A stretch of DNA of 64,000 bases from Listeria ilorinensis (GTDB taxonomy: Bacteria > Bacillota > Bacilli > Lactobacillales > Listeriaceae), in assembly GCF_913566895.1 (NCBI RefSeq), contig NZ_CAJYCN010000002.1, positions 124,001-188,000 on the forward strand, given 5' to 3'. The notes under the pieces were generated by a model. That model did not search any database. It saw only the letters and a list, made by a program, of their open reading frames with translations, and was not told where the DNA came from. The position numbers were made by a program, and so were the translations under genes. Shown piece by piece: positions 44,442 through 52,993 of the stretch (the first letter of the stretch is position 1; each line of letters begins with the position of its first letter).

Positions 44442-45532
44442 TCATTTTTGAAATGAAGCTGGGATACTTATACCTCGACTGCAAGTGACAAGCGCAAAGA
44501 TAAGTTCGGCTAACTGTTCAAGCTCGGCTGCTTTGATTCGTTCGTCAGGTCTATGGGGTGCCTCATAGCCAGCTGCAAGGAGAATGGTTGTAATACCTGC
44601 CTCATTGAGAATATTGGCATCAGAGCCGCCCTTTTCTTCTATTTGCTGAGTGGCGAGTCCTATCTTATGAGCCGCTTTTTGGAATAAACGAAAAGCCGCA
44701 TGTTGCTCGGCAATTTGAAAACCTGGATATGTGACATGTACTTGGATGTTTACGCTGGCACCATATTGATTGCCCGCTTCATAAAAGCACTGTTTGATTT
44801 CTTCCAGATCGCTCAACACATCCGGCAAATTTTTTCTGCCTGCAAATGACTCTCTACTTGCAAAGCCTCCACACCATCTGGCTGCTGCTCCACTTGATAA
44901 CGATCAATCACAAACTGCATGTGGTCAGATAGGTGCAAATGACGCAAACGATGAACCGCCGTACGTAAAACTCGCGTTAAGGGCATCTTCCCTACTGTCC
45001 TGTTCTTCCGATAGTCCACTGAGACCGTTACATGGGTTTCACTGTTCAGTAAATAGCTGCCCACTCGTCCCGGAGCATCAAGTGTATAACCGAAACTTGA
45101 AGTAATTAGCTGCTTATCAAAAAGCTTTGCTCCCACTAATCCTTCTTCTTCTCTAGTGGTCAGCAGACATTCGATCAATCCATGTGGCTCGTTCTGTTCA
45201 AGCAACCGCTCAATCGTCCCTAGTATTGCGGCCAGACTCGCCTTGCAATCTGCACCTAATTGCCCCTTTGTCGAGCGATAGCACCTGTTTTCAAAAGTCA
45301 ATTTTGGTTCCAAGCCATTCGTATGATGATCCAAATGAGCATTGAAAAGGAGTGGCGGAAAGGCATCATCTGTAGCCGGTAAATGGATCAGCAATCCAGC
45401 ACGCCCTTTATAAGCAACTGACAACCCTCTCGTGTTGCAGAATTCTACCAACCATTCGATTATCTGATCCTCCCCTCCGGATGGGGCTTGAATGTCAACT
45501 AGCTCTTCAAAATAATCCGCTACTTTTTTCAT
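44442..45532 (-). pseudogene. M20-family (PepT/YqjE-like) aminopeptidase, interrupted by a frameshift
   Basis: The reading frame from ATG 45532 encodes the N-terminal two thirds (239 residues) of an M20 zinc peptidase: HLDHHTNG for the first metal ligands, GADCKASLAAIL, and TREEEGLVGAK with the catalytic Glu pair. It ends at a stop at 44813. The rest (SDLEEIKQCFYEAGNQ, EEKGGSDANILNEAGI, APHRPDERI) continues in another frame to 44442. The frames meet at a run of six A; one extra A would join them as AEKNLPDVLSDLE, about 363 residues, the usual size. It could be a real loss of function, a base missed in sequencing or, less likely, slippage on the A-run. It corresponds by position to lmo1375. 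Confidence 0.8.
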
Positions 45533-45677
45533 TAAGGTTCCTTCTTTCGAGGAATTTTCTTTAGTATAACGGGTAAAAGGTTTTTTTTACAAGCCGGAAA
45601 AGCTTGCAGTTTTTTTTATTTATCGTTAAAATGAAACCAATATGTATTTTACTAACGAGAGGAGTTCTCTTTTTTAC

Positions 45678-45773
45678 ATGTCTAATAAAAAATTTGTTCG
45701 TGTTGTCGTCATCCTTATGCTTGTTGCAATCATTCTTTCAAGCATCATGACTGGCGTACTGATGTTTTGGTAA
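45678..45773 (+). CDS. prli42: Prli42-like 31-residue membrane miniprotein (stressosome anchor)
   Basis: A 31-codon frame too short for usual annotation: MSNKKFVRVVVILMLVAIIL, then a short hydrophobic tail ending TGVLMFW. It has AGAGGAG upstream and a terminator just after its stop. The basic N-terminus with a single membrane helix (residues about 7-30) matches, from memory, Prli42, the Listeria miniprotein that tethers the stressosome protein RsbR to the membrane and is needed for sensing oxidative stress. The conserved lysines near the N-terminus are those implicated in RsbR contact. Confidence 0.85.
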   Translation: MSNKKFVRVVVILMLVAIILSSIMTGVLMFW

Positions 45774-45774
45774 A

Positions 45775-45808
45775 AGCGGTAGTCTTTCAGGCTGCGGCTT
45801 TTTCTTTT
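45775..45808 (+). terminator. Terminator after prli42
   Basis: AGCGGTAGTC (45775-45784) pairs with GGCTGCGGCT (45790-45799) through G-U pairs and one mismatch, followed by TTTTTCTTTT. Confidence 0.65.
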
Positions 45809-45812
45809 GGAC

Positions 45813-45840
45813 AAAAAAAGAGCAGTACTGAAACAGTACT
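45813..45840 (-). terminator. Distal terminator of the bkd operon
   Basis: Perfect AGTACTG/CAGTACT stem (45824-45830 and 45834-45840) with a 3-base loop. On the minus strand it is followed by GCTCTTTTTTT. Confidence 0.85.
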
Positions 45841-45848
45841 ACCCAAAA

Positions 45849-45899
45849 ACATCTAGGGAGTTTAGGGGTATGGATCTAGATGTATTAAACTATACCCCT
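45849..45899 (-). other. Overlapping inverted repeats in the bkdB 3' region (pseudoknot- or switch-like)
   Basis: ACATCTAG (45849-45856) pairs with CTAGATGT (45876-45883). AGGGGTAT (45864-45871), in its loop, pairs with ATACCCCT (45892-45899), outside it. The two 8-bp stems interlock. On the minus strand the first is followed by TTTTTG, so it is terminator-like, and the other would compete with it or form a pseudoknot. Confidence 0.6.
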
Positions 45900-45920
45900 T
45901 TCTTCCCGAATAAAACCTTT

Positions 45921-47219
45921 TTAATAAAGCGGTGTATTTTCTTTAGAAATATGTTCGACATTTTGTTTCACTTTTTGTAAGAATCTTCCAGCTAGCAAAC
46001 CATCCAAAATACGGTGATCGATCGACAGACACATATTGACCATCTCACGGATTGCAATCATATCATCAATGACTACAGGTCGCTTCACAATAGATTCAAT
46101 TTGCAAAATCGCTGCCTGCGGATGATTAATAATTCCCATTGACTGAACGGAACCAAATGATCCTGTACTGTTAACCGTAAAGGTACCACCCTCCATATCA
46201 GTCGTTGTAAGCTTGTTATGCCGAGCTTTTTCGGCTAGTTCGCTGATTTCACGCGCAATACCTTTAACGGACTTCTCATCTGCATTTTTAATCACTGGTA
46301 CATATAGCAAGTCATTCGCAGCAACGGCAATCGAAATATTGACCGCTTTATGTTCAATGATCTTGTCATTTGTCCATGTACTGTTAAGTGCCGGAAATTC
46401 TTTTAAAGCCTGTGCAACAGCTTTTACAAAGAAAGCAAAATACGTCAGACTGTAGCCTTCTTCTTTTTTGAAGTGGTCTTTCACTGTGTTCCGATAGCGA
46501 ACCAGATTCGTTGCATCCGCTTCTACCATCATCCATGCATGCGGAATTTCATGTTTGCTGGCAACCATATGTTTCGCAATAGCTTTGCGCACACCGCTGA
46601 TCGGAATTTCTCGATCGCCTGTTTGTGTCGTATTAGCTGTCGTTTCTGTCCGTGTACTTTCTGCCAGTTCCTTGTCCTCAGTGTGAGATGTGGAAGTAAC
46701 TTTCTGATGCGCAGATGATGCATTCGATTTTGCTCCCCCTGTTTCAATCACTTGAAGAACATCTTTACGTGTGATTCGGCCACCTTTGCCACTGCCTTCA
46801 ATTTGCTCAAGATCTAAATTATTTTCACTTGCTAAGCGCAAGACTGCTGGCGAATAACGCAGCCCGTCTGTTTTCTTTGTTTGACTCGCTACTGGGGCTT
46901 TTTGATCTATTTTTTCCGAAGCATCATCTGACGCACTTTCTTTTTCTGCTGGCTCGGATTCTTCTGTCTGAACTTCTCCTTCAGTTTCGATTGTACAGAT
47001 GACTTCGCCTACTTCAAGCGTCTCGTCTTCTGCTGCTATGATTTCTTTTATTGTACCACTGAATGAGGAGGGGATTTCGGCAGTTACCTTATCTGTTAAA
47101 ACCTCTGCCAGCGGATCATATTTTTCTACCTTTTGCCCCGGCTCTACTAGCCATGAACTAATTGTACCTTCCGTTACACTTTCGCCAAGTTTCGGCATGG
47201 TAATTTTTTCTAGTGCCAC
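45921..47219 (-). CDS. bkdB: Branched-chain alpha-keto acid dehydrogenase E2 (lipoamide acyltransferase)
   Basis: Core of the branched-chain 2-oxo acid dehydrogenase complex; passes acyl groups from lipoamide to CoA. From GTG 47219 (ALEKITMPKLGESV), with GAGGAG 8 bases upstream, the product is 432 residues. It has a lipoyl domain with modified Lys44 in VLTDKVTAEI, a Glu/Ala/Ser-rich linker, an E1/E3-binding domain (LRYSPAVLRLASENNLDLE), a second linker and a catalytic domain with DHRILDG. It is the last gene of ptb-buk-lpd-bkdAA-bkdAB-bkdB, which gives the starter acyl-CoAs for the branched fatty acids Listeria needs for cold growth. Confidence 0.95.
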   Translation of the reverse strand: MALEKITMPKLGESVTEGTISSWLVEPGQKVEKYDPLAEVLTDKVTAEIPSSFSGTIKEIIAAEDETLEVGEVICTIETEGEVQTEESEPAEKESASDDASEKIDQKAPVASQTKKTDGLRYSPAVLRLASENNLDLEQIEGSGKGGRITRKDVLQVIETGGAKSNASSAHQKVTSTSHTEDKELAESTRTETTANTTQTGDREIPISGVRKAIAKHMVASKHEIPHAWMMVEADATNLVRYRNTVKDHFKKEEGYSLTYFAFFVKAVAQALKEFPALNSTWTNDKIIEHKAVNISIAVAANDLLYVPVIKNADEKSVKGIAREISELAEKARHNKLTTTDMEGGTFTVNSTGSFGSVQSMGIINHPQAAILQIESIVKRPVVIDDMIAIREMVNMCLSIDHRILDGLLAGRFLQKVKQNVEHISKENTPLY

Positions 47220-47244
47220 TTTTTTCACTCCTCATACTTTCAAA

Positions 47245-48228
47245 TTAAAATTCGGCAAGTTCTCGCATTGCTGCTAGCACCTTGTCCGGATTGATCATAA
47301 AGAATTTTTCCATTGTTGGGGAAAATGGCATCGCCGGAGTATCAGGCCCAGCCAGTCGGGCAATCGGTGCATCCAAATCGAACAAGCAATTCTCAGCAAT
47401 GATAGCACTGACTTCTCCAATGATACTGCCTTCTAGATTATCCTCTGTTACAAGCAGGACTTTCCCTGTTTTCTTTGCTGCCTCAATGATTGCTTCTTTG
47501 TCGAGCGGATAAATCGTTCTAAGATCAAGGATATGCGTTTCAATCCCATCTGTAGCCAATTGTTCAGCTGCTTGTTGCGCAAATTGAACAGCAAGACCAT
47601 AAGTGATAACCGTCAGATCATCACCTTCCCGCACGACATTTGCTTTTCCGATCGGCACTGTATAATCGGTTTCTGGCACTTCCCCTTTTAATAAGCGATA
47701 AGCCCGTTTATGTTCGAAAAAAAGCACCGGATCATTGTCGCGAATAGCCGCTTTCAGCAAACCTTTTGCATCATAGGGATTGGACGGGATTACGATTTTC
47801 AGTCCCGGTTGACCAAAGAAAACTTTTTCGACAGATTGAGAGTGATAAAGCGCGCCGTGTACACCACCGCCAAATGGAGCACGAATCACCATGGGGCACG
47901 TCCATTCATTGTTCGAACGATAACGGATTCGCGAGGCTTCTGAAATGATCTGGTTCACAGCTGGCATGATAAAATCGGCAAATTGCATTTCAGCAACAGG
48001 TCGATAGCCATACATTGCTGCACCTACACCAACACCCGCAATGGCAGATTCGGCAAGCGGAGTATCGATTACACGATCCTCACCAAATTGGTCATAAAGT
48101 CCGGCAGTTGCTTTAAACACGCCACCCTTTTTCCCAACGTCTTCGCCAAGAACAAATACTTTTTCGTCGCGCTCCATCTCTTCTCTAAGCGCCATCGTAA
48201 TTGCATCAATATAAGAAATGACTGCCAT
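47245..48228 (-). CDS. bkdAB: Branched-chain alpha-keto acid dehydrogenase E1 beta
   Basis: Beta half of the thiamine-diphosphate E1 decarboxylase. From ATG 48228 (MAVISYIDAITMALREEM), with GGGGAAATAAG upstream, the product is 327 residues; 43 codons overlapping bkdAA were dropped. It has the transketolase-type pyrimidine domain (VFVLGEDVGKKGG, DTPLAESAIAGVGVGAAMYG) and C-terminal domain (VLLVTEDNLEGSIIGEVSAI). It starts 1 base after the bkdAA stop. Confidence 0.95.
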   Translation of the reverse strand: MAVISYIDAITMALREEMERDEKVFVLGEDVGKKGGVFKATAGLYDQFGEDRVIDTPLAESAIAGVGVGAAMYGYRPVAEMQFADFIMPAVNQIISEASRIRYRSNNEWTCPMVIRAPFGGGVHGALYHSQSVEKVFFGQPGLKIVIPSNPYDAKGLLKAAIRDNDPVLFFEHKRAYRLLKGEVPETDYTVPIGKANVVREGDDLTVITYGLAVQFAQQAAEQLATDGIETHILDLRTIYPLDKEAIIEAAKKTGKVLLVTEDNLEGSIIGEVSAIIAENCLFDLDAPIARLAGPDTPAMPFSPTMEKFFMINPDKVLAAMRELAEF

Positions 48229-48229
48229 C

Positions 48230-49228
48230 TTATTTCCCCTCCCCGTTTTCTTCATAAACGAAGCGCAGTGCATCTTCTGGTTCCGCATATGGAGCGCTTT
48301 CTGCATATTCTGTTGCTTCGTTGACTTCCTTGGCAATCTCTTTTTCAAAAGTCGCAATCTCTTCTTCTGTTAAATAGCCTTCTTCCAACAATTCATTTTG
48401 AAAAAGGAGGAGCGGATCTTCTGATTTGGCTTGATCAACCTCTTCTTTTGAGCGATAACTGCGATCGTCATCGTCTGAGGAATGCGGCGTAAACCGATAC
48501 GAAATCGTTTCGATCAAAGTAGGTCCTTCTCCATTTACTGCACGGTCGCGCGCTTCTTTAAAAGCCAGATATACTTCTGTTAAATTATTACCGTTGACGC
48601 GTTTCCCTGGAATCCCATAACCAAGCGCCCGATCTGACAGCTTTTCAGCAGCATATTGTTTCTTTGCAGGAACACTGATGGCATATTGATTATTATGGAT
48701 GACAAAAACAACTGGTAATTTATGCACACTAGCAAAATTGATCCCTTCATGGAAATCTCCTTGGTTAGAAGATCCTTCCCCAGTTGAGACATAGGCAACT
48801 ACTGGATCATGCGCCATTTTTGCCGCCAAACCGATACCAGCAGCATGCGGAAATTGTGTAGTTACTGGCGAGCTTTGCGTTACGATCCGCTTCGCTTTAT
48901 GACCAAAATGAGCAGGCATCTGCCGACCGCCGGAATTCGGATCTTCTGCTTTCGCAAACGCTGACAGCATCACCTCTTTTGCTGTCATGCCAAACGCCAA
49001 TACGACAGCCAAATCGCGGTAATACGGCAGCGAATAGTCTTTCTCTAGATCAAAGGCATATGCTGCCCCTACCTGCGCAATTTCTTGTCCCTGTCCGGAA
49101 ATTGTAAATGGAATTTTACCGGAGCGGTTTAACAGCCACATCCGTTCATCTAATCTTCGGGCCATAAGTGTGGTCCGGTACATGCGAAGCAATGTTTCTT
49201 TTTCAAGTCCTGTCTCTTTTAAAGCCAT
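48230..49228 (-). CDS. bkdAA: Branched-chain alpha-keto acid dehydrogenase E1 alpha
   Basis: Alpha half of E1, binding thiamine diphosphate. The 332 residues contain the ThDP motif GEGSSNQGDFHEGINFASV and then HNNQYAISV, and the conserved RFTPHSSDDDDRSYRS loop with serine and histidine that binds cofactor. It begins MALKETGLEKETLLRMYRTT. It sits 29 bases after lpd and 1 base before bkdAB, so the two halves are made together. Confidence 0.95.
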   Translation of the reverse strand: MALKETGLEKETLLRMYRTTLMARRLDERMWLLNRSGKIPFTISGQGQEIAQVGAAYAFDLEKDYSLPYYRDLAVVLAFGMTAKEVMLSAFAKAEDPNSGGRQMPAHFGHKAKRIVTQSSPVTTQFPHAAGIGLAAKMAHDPVVAYVSTGEGSSNQGDFHEGINFASVHKLPVVFVIHNNQYAISVPAKKQYAAEKLSDRALGYGIPGKRVNGNNLTEVYLAFKEARDRAVNGEGPTLIETISYRFTPHSSDDDDRSYRSKEEVDQAKSEDPLLLFQNELLEEGYLTEEEIATFEKEIAKEVNEATEYAESAPYAEPEDALRFVYEENGEGK

Positions 49229-49257
49229 GCTTTTATTCCTCCTAAAACTTGTTTTCC

Positions 49258-50685
49258 TTAACCATGAATTTGATTGCCATCTACAGCAAGTGCCGCTTCA
49301 GCAAATGCTTCTGAAAGAGTGGGATGCGGATGGATCGTTTCGCCGATTTCCCATGGGGTCGCATCCAGTACTTGGGCAAGTGCCGCTTCACTAATCATAT
49401 CCGTAACATGTGGTCCGATCATCGATACACCCAAAAGATCATCTGTCCGTTTATTCGCTACTACTTTGATAAATCCGTCTGATTCACCAAAAACAAGTGC
49501 TTTGCCTATTCCACGGAAGAAGAATTTTCCTTTTTTCACTTCTAACTCTGCTTCTTTTGCTTTTTCTTCAGAAATTCCTACGCTGGCAATTTCTGGTGAT
49601 GTATAAATACAACGCGGCACAAGATCATAGTCAAGTGCTTCTATTGCTTCACCCGCTATATAACGAACAGCAAGCATTCCCTCATGCATTGCCACATGCG
49701 CCAGTTGCATAGTTGGGATACAGTCTCCGATCGCAAACATATGGCTTTCTTTGGTTTGATACCGTTCATTTACTTGGATAAATCCTTTTTCTACAACAAT
49801 ATCTGTATTTTCAAGACCGATATTTTCAATATTGGCAGTACGGCCTACTGAGACCAGCATTTTCTCCGCACTAAAGCTTTTCGTTTCTCCTTTAACGATC
49901 GCTTCAATGGTCACTTGACCGTCTTGACTAACAAGTGTATCAGCTTGGACTTCAGCTTGCGTCACAAGTGTGATTTTTTTCTTTTTGAAAAGACGAGTCA
50001 GCTCTTTAGAGATTTCCTTGTCCTCTGTTGGAATGATCCGATCTGCATATTCTAGAACAGTCACTTCAACACCAAAATCATGCAGCATCGAAGCCCATTC
50101 CATGCCAATCACACCTCCGCCAACAATCAGAATCGACTTAGGTAACTCTTCCATTTGTAGCGCACCATCGGACGAAAAGACATTTTTTTCATCCAATTCA
50201 AGACCTGGCAGACTACGTGGACGCGAGCCCGTTGCGATAATCAAATTTTTAGGAATCAGCATCTCATTTTCTGTACCATCTTTTAATTCAACCGAGATTG
50301 TACCTGCAGTGGGCGAAAAGATGGATGGACCTAAAATCGTACCTACGCCTTCGTACAAATCAATTTTCCCTTGTTTGAATAACTGATGGATGCCTTTTTC
50401 CAACTGATCGATAATCGCTTGTTTACGTTCTTGAGCTTTTAAAAAATTAAACTGATAATCACCATCAATCGCGACACCAAAATCTGCTGCTTTTTTAACA
50501 GTCTGTAATACTTCTGCCGAGCGAAGCAAAGCTTTGCTTGGAATACAACCGCGATGCAGGCAGGTCCCGCCTAATTTGTCTTTTTCAACAACGGCTACCT
50601 TCAGCCCCTTTTTGCTTGCTTCAATCGCTGCCACATAGCCGCCCGTTCCGCCGCCAAGAACGACGACATCATACTCTTTTGCCAT
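49258..50685 (-). CDS. lpd: Dihydrolipoamide dehydrogenase (E3)
   Basis: FAD enzyme that reoxidises the lipoyl arms of the Bkd complex and passes electrons to NAD. The 475 residues show the FAD motif VLGGGTGGYVAAIEA, the redox disulfide in GGTCLHRGCIPSKAL, the NAD motif IVGGGVIGMEWASM, FAIGDCIPTMQLAHVA and the C-terminal HPHPTLSEA with the active-site His-Glu. It is embedded between buk and bkdAA, so it is the Bkd-specific E3 and not the pyruvate dehydrogenase one. Confidence 0.96.
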   Translation of the reverse strand: MAKEYDVVVLGGGTGGYVAAIEASKKGLKVAVVEKDKLGGTCLHRGCIPSKALLRSAEVLQTVKKAADFGVAIDGDYQFNFLKAQERKQAIIDQLEKGIHQLFKQGKIDLYEGVGTILGPSIFSPTAGTISVELKDGTENEMLIPKNLIIATGSRPRSLPGLELDEKNVFSSDGALQMEELPKSILIVGGGVIGMEWASMLHDFGVEVTVLEYADRIIPTEDKEISKELTRLFKKKKITLVTQAEVQADTLVSQDGQVTIEAIVKGETKSFSAEKMLVSVGRTANIENIGLENTDIVVEKGFIQVNERYQTKESHMFAIGDCIPTMQLAHVAMHEGMLAVRYIAGEAIEALDYDLVPRCIYTSPEIASVGISEEKAKEAELEVKKGKFFFRGIGKALVFGESDGFIKVVANKRTDDLLGVSMIGPHVTDMISEAALAQVLDATPWEIGETIHPHPTLSEAFAEAALAVDGNQIHG

Positions 50686-50702
50686 ACTTGTTAATTCCTC
50701 CT

Positions 50703-51773
50703 TTAATATTCTTTAGCGTTTTCTTTGCCTGCTAAGACGCGTTGTGCACCGCTGTTAAGTGCTTCTAGTTCATCAGCTCCTGGATGAATACATACTGGTC
50801 CGATCCAGGAAACCTGTTGTTTGACTTGTTCTGTAAAACTTTTACTGCGGGCAAGTCCTCCAGTCAAAATGATTGCTTTTACTTCGCCATGTAAGACGAC
50901 TGCCATTTGACCGATTTCTTTTGCAACTTGGTAGGCCATCGCTTCAAATACTTCTGCTGCATATGTATCTTGTTGTGCGATTTTTTCTTCGACCACCCGC
51001 ATGTCATTGGTATCTAAATAGGAGATGACGCCGCCTTGACCGATCAATTGCTGATAGAGCTCTTGTTTCGTCCACTGCCCACTCATCGCCGCTTCTAAAA
51101 AAGCCGCCATAGGTAGACTTCCACTTCGTTCTGGACTAAATGGCCCCTCTCCATCAAGCGCATTGTTCACATCAACTACGCGGCCTTTTTGATGCGCCGC
51201 GACTGAAATGCCCCCACCGAGATGTGCAACGATAAAATTCGACTCTTCATAAGTCGTTTCAAGCTGGATAGCAACCTTCCGAGCACTGGCTTTGTGATTC
51301 AGTGCGTGAAAAATACTGATGCGCTCATAATTTTTATGTCCTGAAAAGCGTGCAACCGGTGCCAGTTCATCGACAACTACTGGATCCACAATAAAAGCCG
51401 GTAAGCCATTCAGTTTTTCTGCGAGTTCTTTGGCTAAAAGTCCACCAAGATTCGAAGCATGTTCGCCTGAGACCCCAGCACGCAAATCCGCTGCCATTTT
51501 TTCATTTACACGATACGTGCCGCCTTCCATTGGTCGCAAAAGCCCACCTCGCCCAACGATAGCATCGAGTCTCTCCACCTCAAAATGATGCGCTGCAAGT
51601 GTTCGAATCAATACTTCTCGCCGCAAAGCTAACTGGTCAAGGATCGTCTCAAACCCCTTCAATTCCGCTCTCGAGTGACGGATTTCTTCTTCGAATAGCA
51701 GTTCTTCCCCTTCAAAAACTGCCAGCTTTGTTGATGTAGATCCCGGGTTGATGGTCAATACTGTATAAGCCAT
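50703..51773 (-). CDS. buk: Butyrate (branched-chain acyl) kinase
   Basis: Acetate/butyrate kinase-family enzyme, 356 residues, converting acyl-phosphate and ADP to acid and ATP, or the reverse. Signatures are TINPGSTSTKLAVFEGEELL at the N-terminus, GRGGLLRPMEGGTYRVNE, FIVAHLGGGISVAAH and DALDGEGPFSPERSG-like segments, and ILTGGLARS. With ptb it lets the cell move between branched-chain acyl-CoAs and free acids. A candidate TACAAT -10 lies in the 158-base gap before it, so it may also be read separately from ptb. Confidence 0.95.
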   Translation of the reverse strand: MAYTVLTINPGSTSTKLAVFEGEELLFEEEIRHSRAELKGFETILDQLALRREVLIRTLAAHHFEVERLDAIVGRGGLLRPMEGGTYRVNEKMAADLRAGVSGEHASNLGGLLAKELAEKLNGLPAFIVDPVVVDELAPVARFSGHKNYERISIFHALNHKASARKVAIQLETTYEESNFIVAHLGGGISVAAHQKGRVVDVNNALDGEGPFSPERSGSLPMAAFLEAAMSGQWTKQELYQQLIGQGGVISYLDTNDMRVVEEKIAQQDTYAAEVFEAMAYQVAKEIGQMAVVLHGEVKAIILTGGLARSKSFTEQVKQQVSWIGPVCIHPGADELEALNSGAQRVLAGKENAKEY

Positions 51774-51931
51774 TCATTCTCCTCCAAGCGCTTATTTTTA
51801 AATGCTCTGAAACAATTTGGGAAATTTGAAAAATATTATCTGTCATTTCAGCACTATTGTAACACGAGGTCTCAGAGGGGTGAAAGGCTTTGCTCTGAAC
51901 ATAATGAAATCGCTTTATTCACATTTGTATA

Positions 51932-52861
51932 TCATTTTCTGACCATTCGGGTCGTTAGTATGAGGGAAGTTAATTTATTTTCCGCAGAGTCGCTGCGCGA
52001 AGAGATGACGATCGGTACTTTAGACCCAACAATGAGACTCCCTACTTGAGCTTGCGCAAAATAGACTAGTGTTTTATAAAGCACATTCCCTGTCTCAATA
52101 TTTGGAACAACTAGAATATCTGCATCTCCAGCTACTACCGATTCAATCCCTTTGTGTCGAGCTGCTTCTTTTGAAATTGCTGCATCCATCGCAATCGGTC
52201 CTAATGTTGGAAGTGTTGGTTCTTTTTCTCGAAAGTAAGCCACTAATTTTTCTGCATCGATTGTAGAAGGCATTTTAACAGTTGGCTGTTCAACCGCACT
52301 TAGAAATGCGATTTTTGGCTTTTCAATGCCCAACTTTCGAGCGACTTGGATCGCATTTTCGGTGATTGCACATTTCGCATCAAATTCTGGTGCAACATTC
52401 ATCGCACAATCAGTAACGATAAGTGGTTTATGATAAGCTGGAAACTCAAATACAGCAACATGTGAGAGAAGGCGACTATCTCGAAGCCCCATTTCTTTTC
52501 GAAGTACCTGATGTAAGATGGCCGAGGTCGGCACAAATCCTTTCATCAAGACATCTGCTTGCCCAGTTTTCACAGCAAGAACCGCCTGTTCAGCTGCATC
52601 TTCGGCACCTTCTACAGGAATGACAGTTACCCATTCTTGTTCCTCTGCAGTATAGTCCACTGCTATAGGAGTCACTGTCGTCTTCTCTTGATCCGTTTTC
52701 GTATAGGTCGATTTTTTTCCACCAAATAAAAGAAAATGTCCAAGCTTTTTTTCAATCGCTTGCTTGACCATCTTTGTCACTGCCTCATCATTCGCACCTG
52801 CTACTGCAAATGTATACGTCTGATTCGTTCGTATTTTGTCAAAGAGCTTTTCTGATCTCAT
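51932..52861 (-). CDS. ptb: Phosphate butyryltransferase (branched-chain acyl)
   Basis: Exchanges CoA for phosphate on butyryl- or branched acyl-CoA. From ATG 52861 ([20 protein letters not shown]), with AAAGGAG upstream, it has 309 residues; 9 codons were dropped. The family features are [34 protein letters not shown] and [16 protein letters not shown]. It is first in the bkd operon. The upstream 132 bases hold a GGTGA/TCACC inverted repeat at 52932-52949, a possible regulator site; no sigma-54 type -24/-12 element is seen, unlike B. subtilis. Confidence 0.94.
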   Translation of the reverse strand: MRSEKLFDKIRTNQTYTFAVAGANDEAVTKMVKQAIEKKLGHFLLFGGKKSTYTKTDQEKTTVTPIAVDYTAEEQEWVTVIPVEGAEDAAEQAVLAVKTGQADVLMKGFVPTSAILHQVLRKEMGLRDSRLLSHVAVFEFPAYHKPLIVTDCAMNVAPEFDAKCAITENAIQVARKLGIEKPKIAFLSAVEQPTVKMPSTIDAEKLVAYFREKEPTLPTLGPIAMDAAISKEAARHKGIESVVAGDADILVVPNIETGNVLYKTLVYFAQAQVGSLIVGSKVPIVISSRSDSAENKLTSLILTTRMVRK

Positions 52862-52993
52862 CCAACATTCTCCTTTCACTATCAGCACACAAAAAAGCCG
52901 CCTAGCGAATTAGTAGTTGTTTTTAAGACCAGGTGATAATTTATTCACCCTTTATTTTAAACAAAAACCGATTCGTATGCAAGCAATTTTGTT

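Noticed and set aside
44813-44828. Programmed -1 frameshift as the main reading of the split peptidase
   Set aside because: The run is only six A and the classic heptamer is not in the right phase for tandem slippage. No stimulatory stem or upstream Shine-Dalgarno is evident, so mutation or sequencing error is more likely.
52932-52949. GGTGA/TCACC inverted repeat before ptb as a defined operator
   Set aside because: Arms of 5 bp are too short to assign a regulator; mentioned under ptb only.
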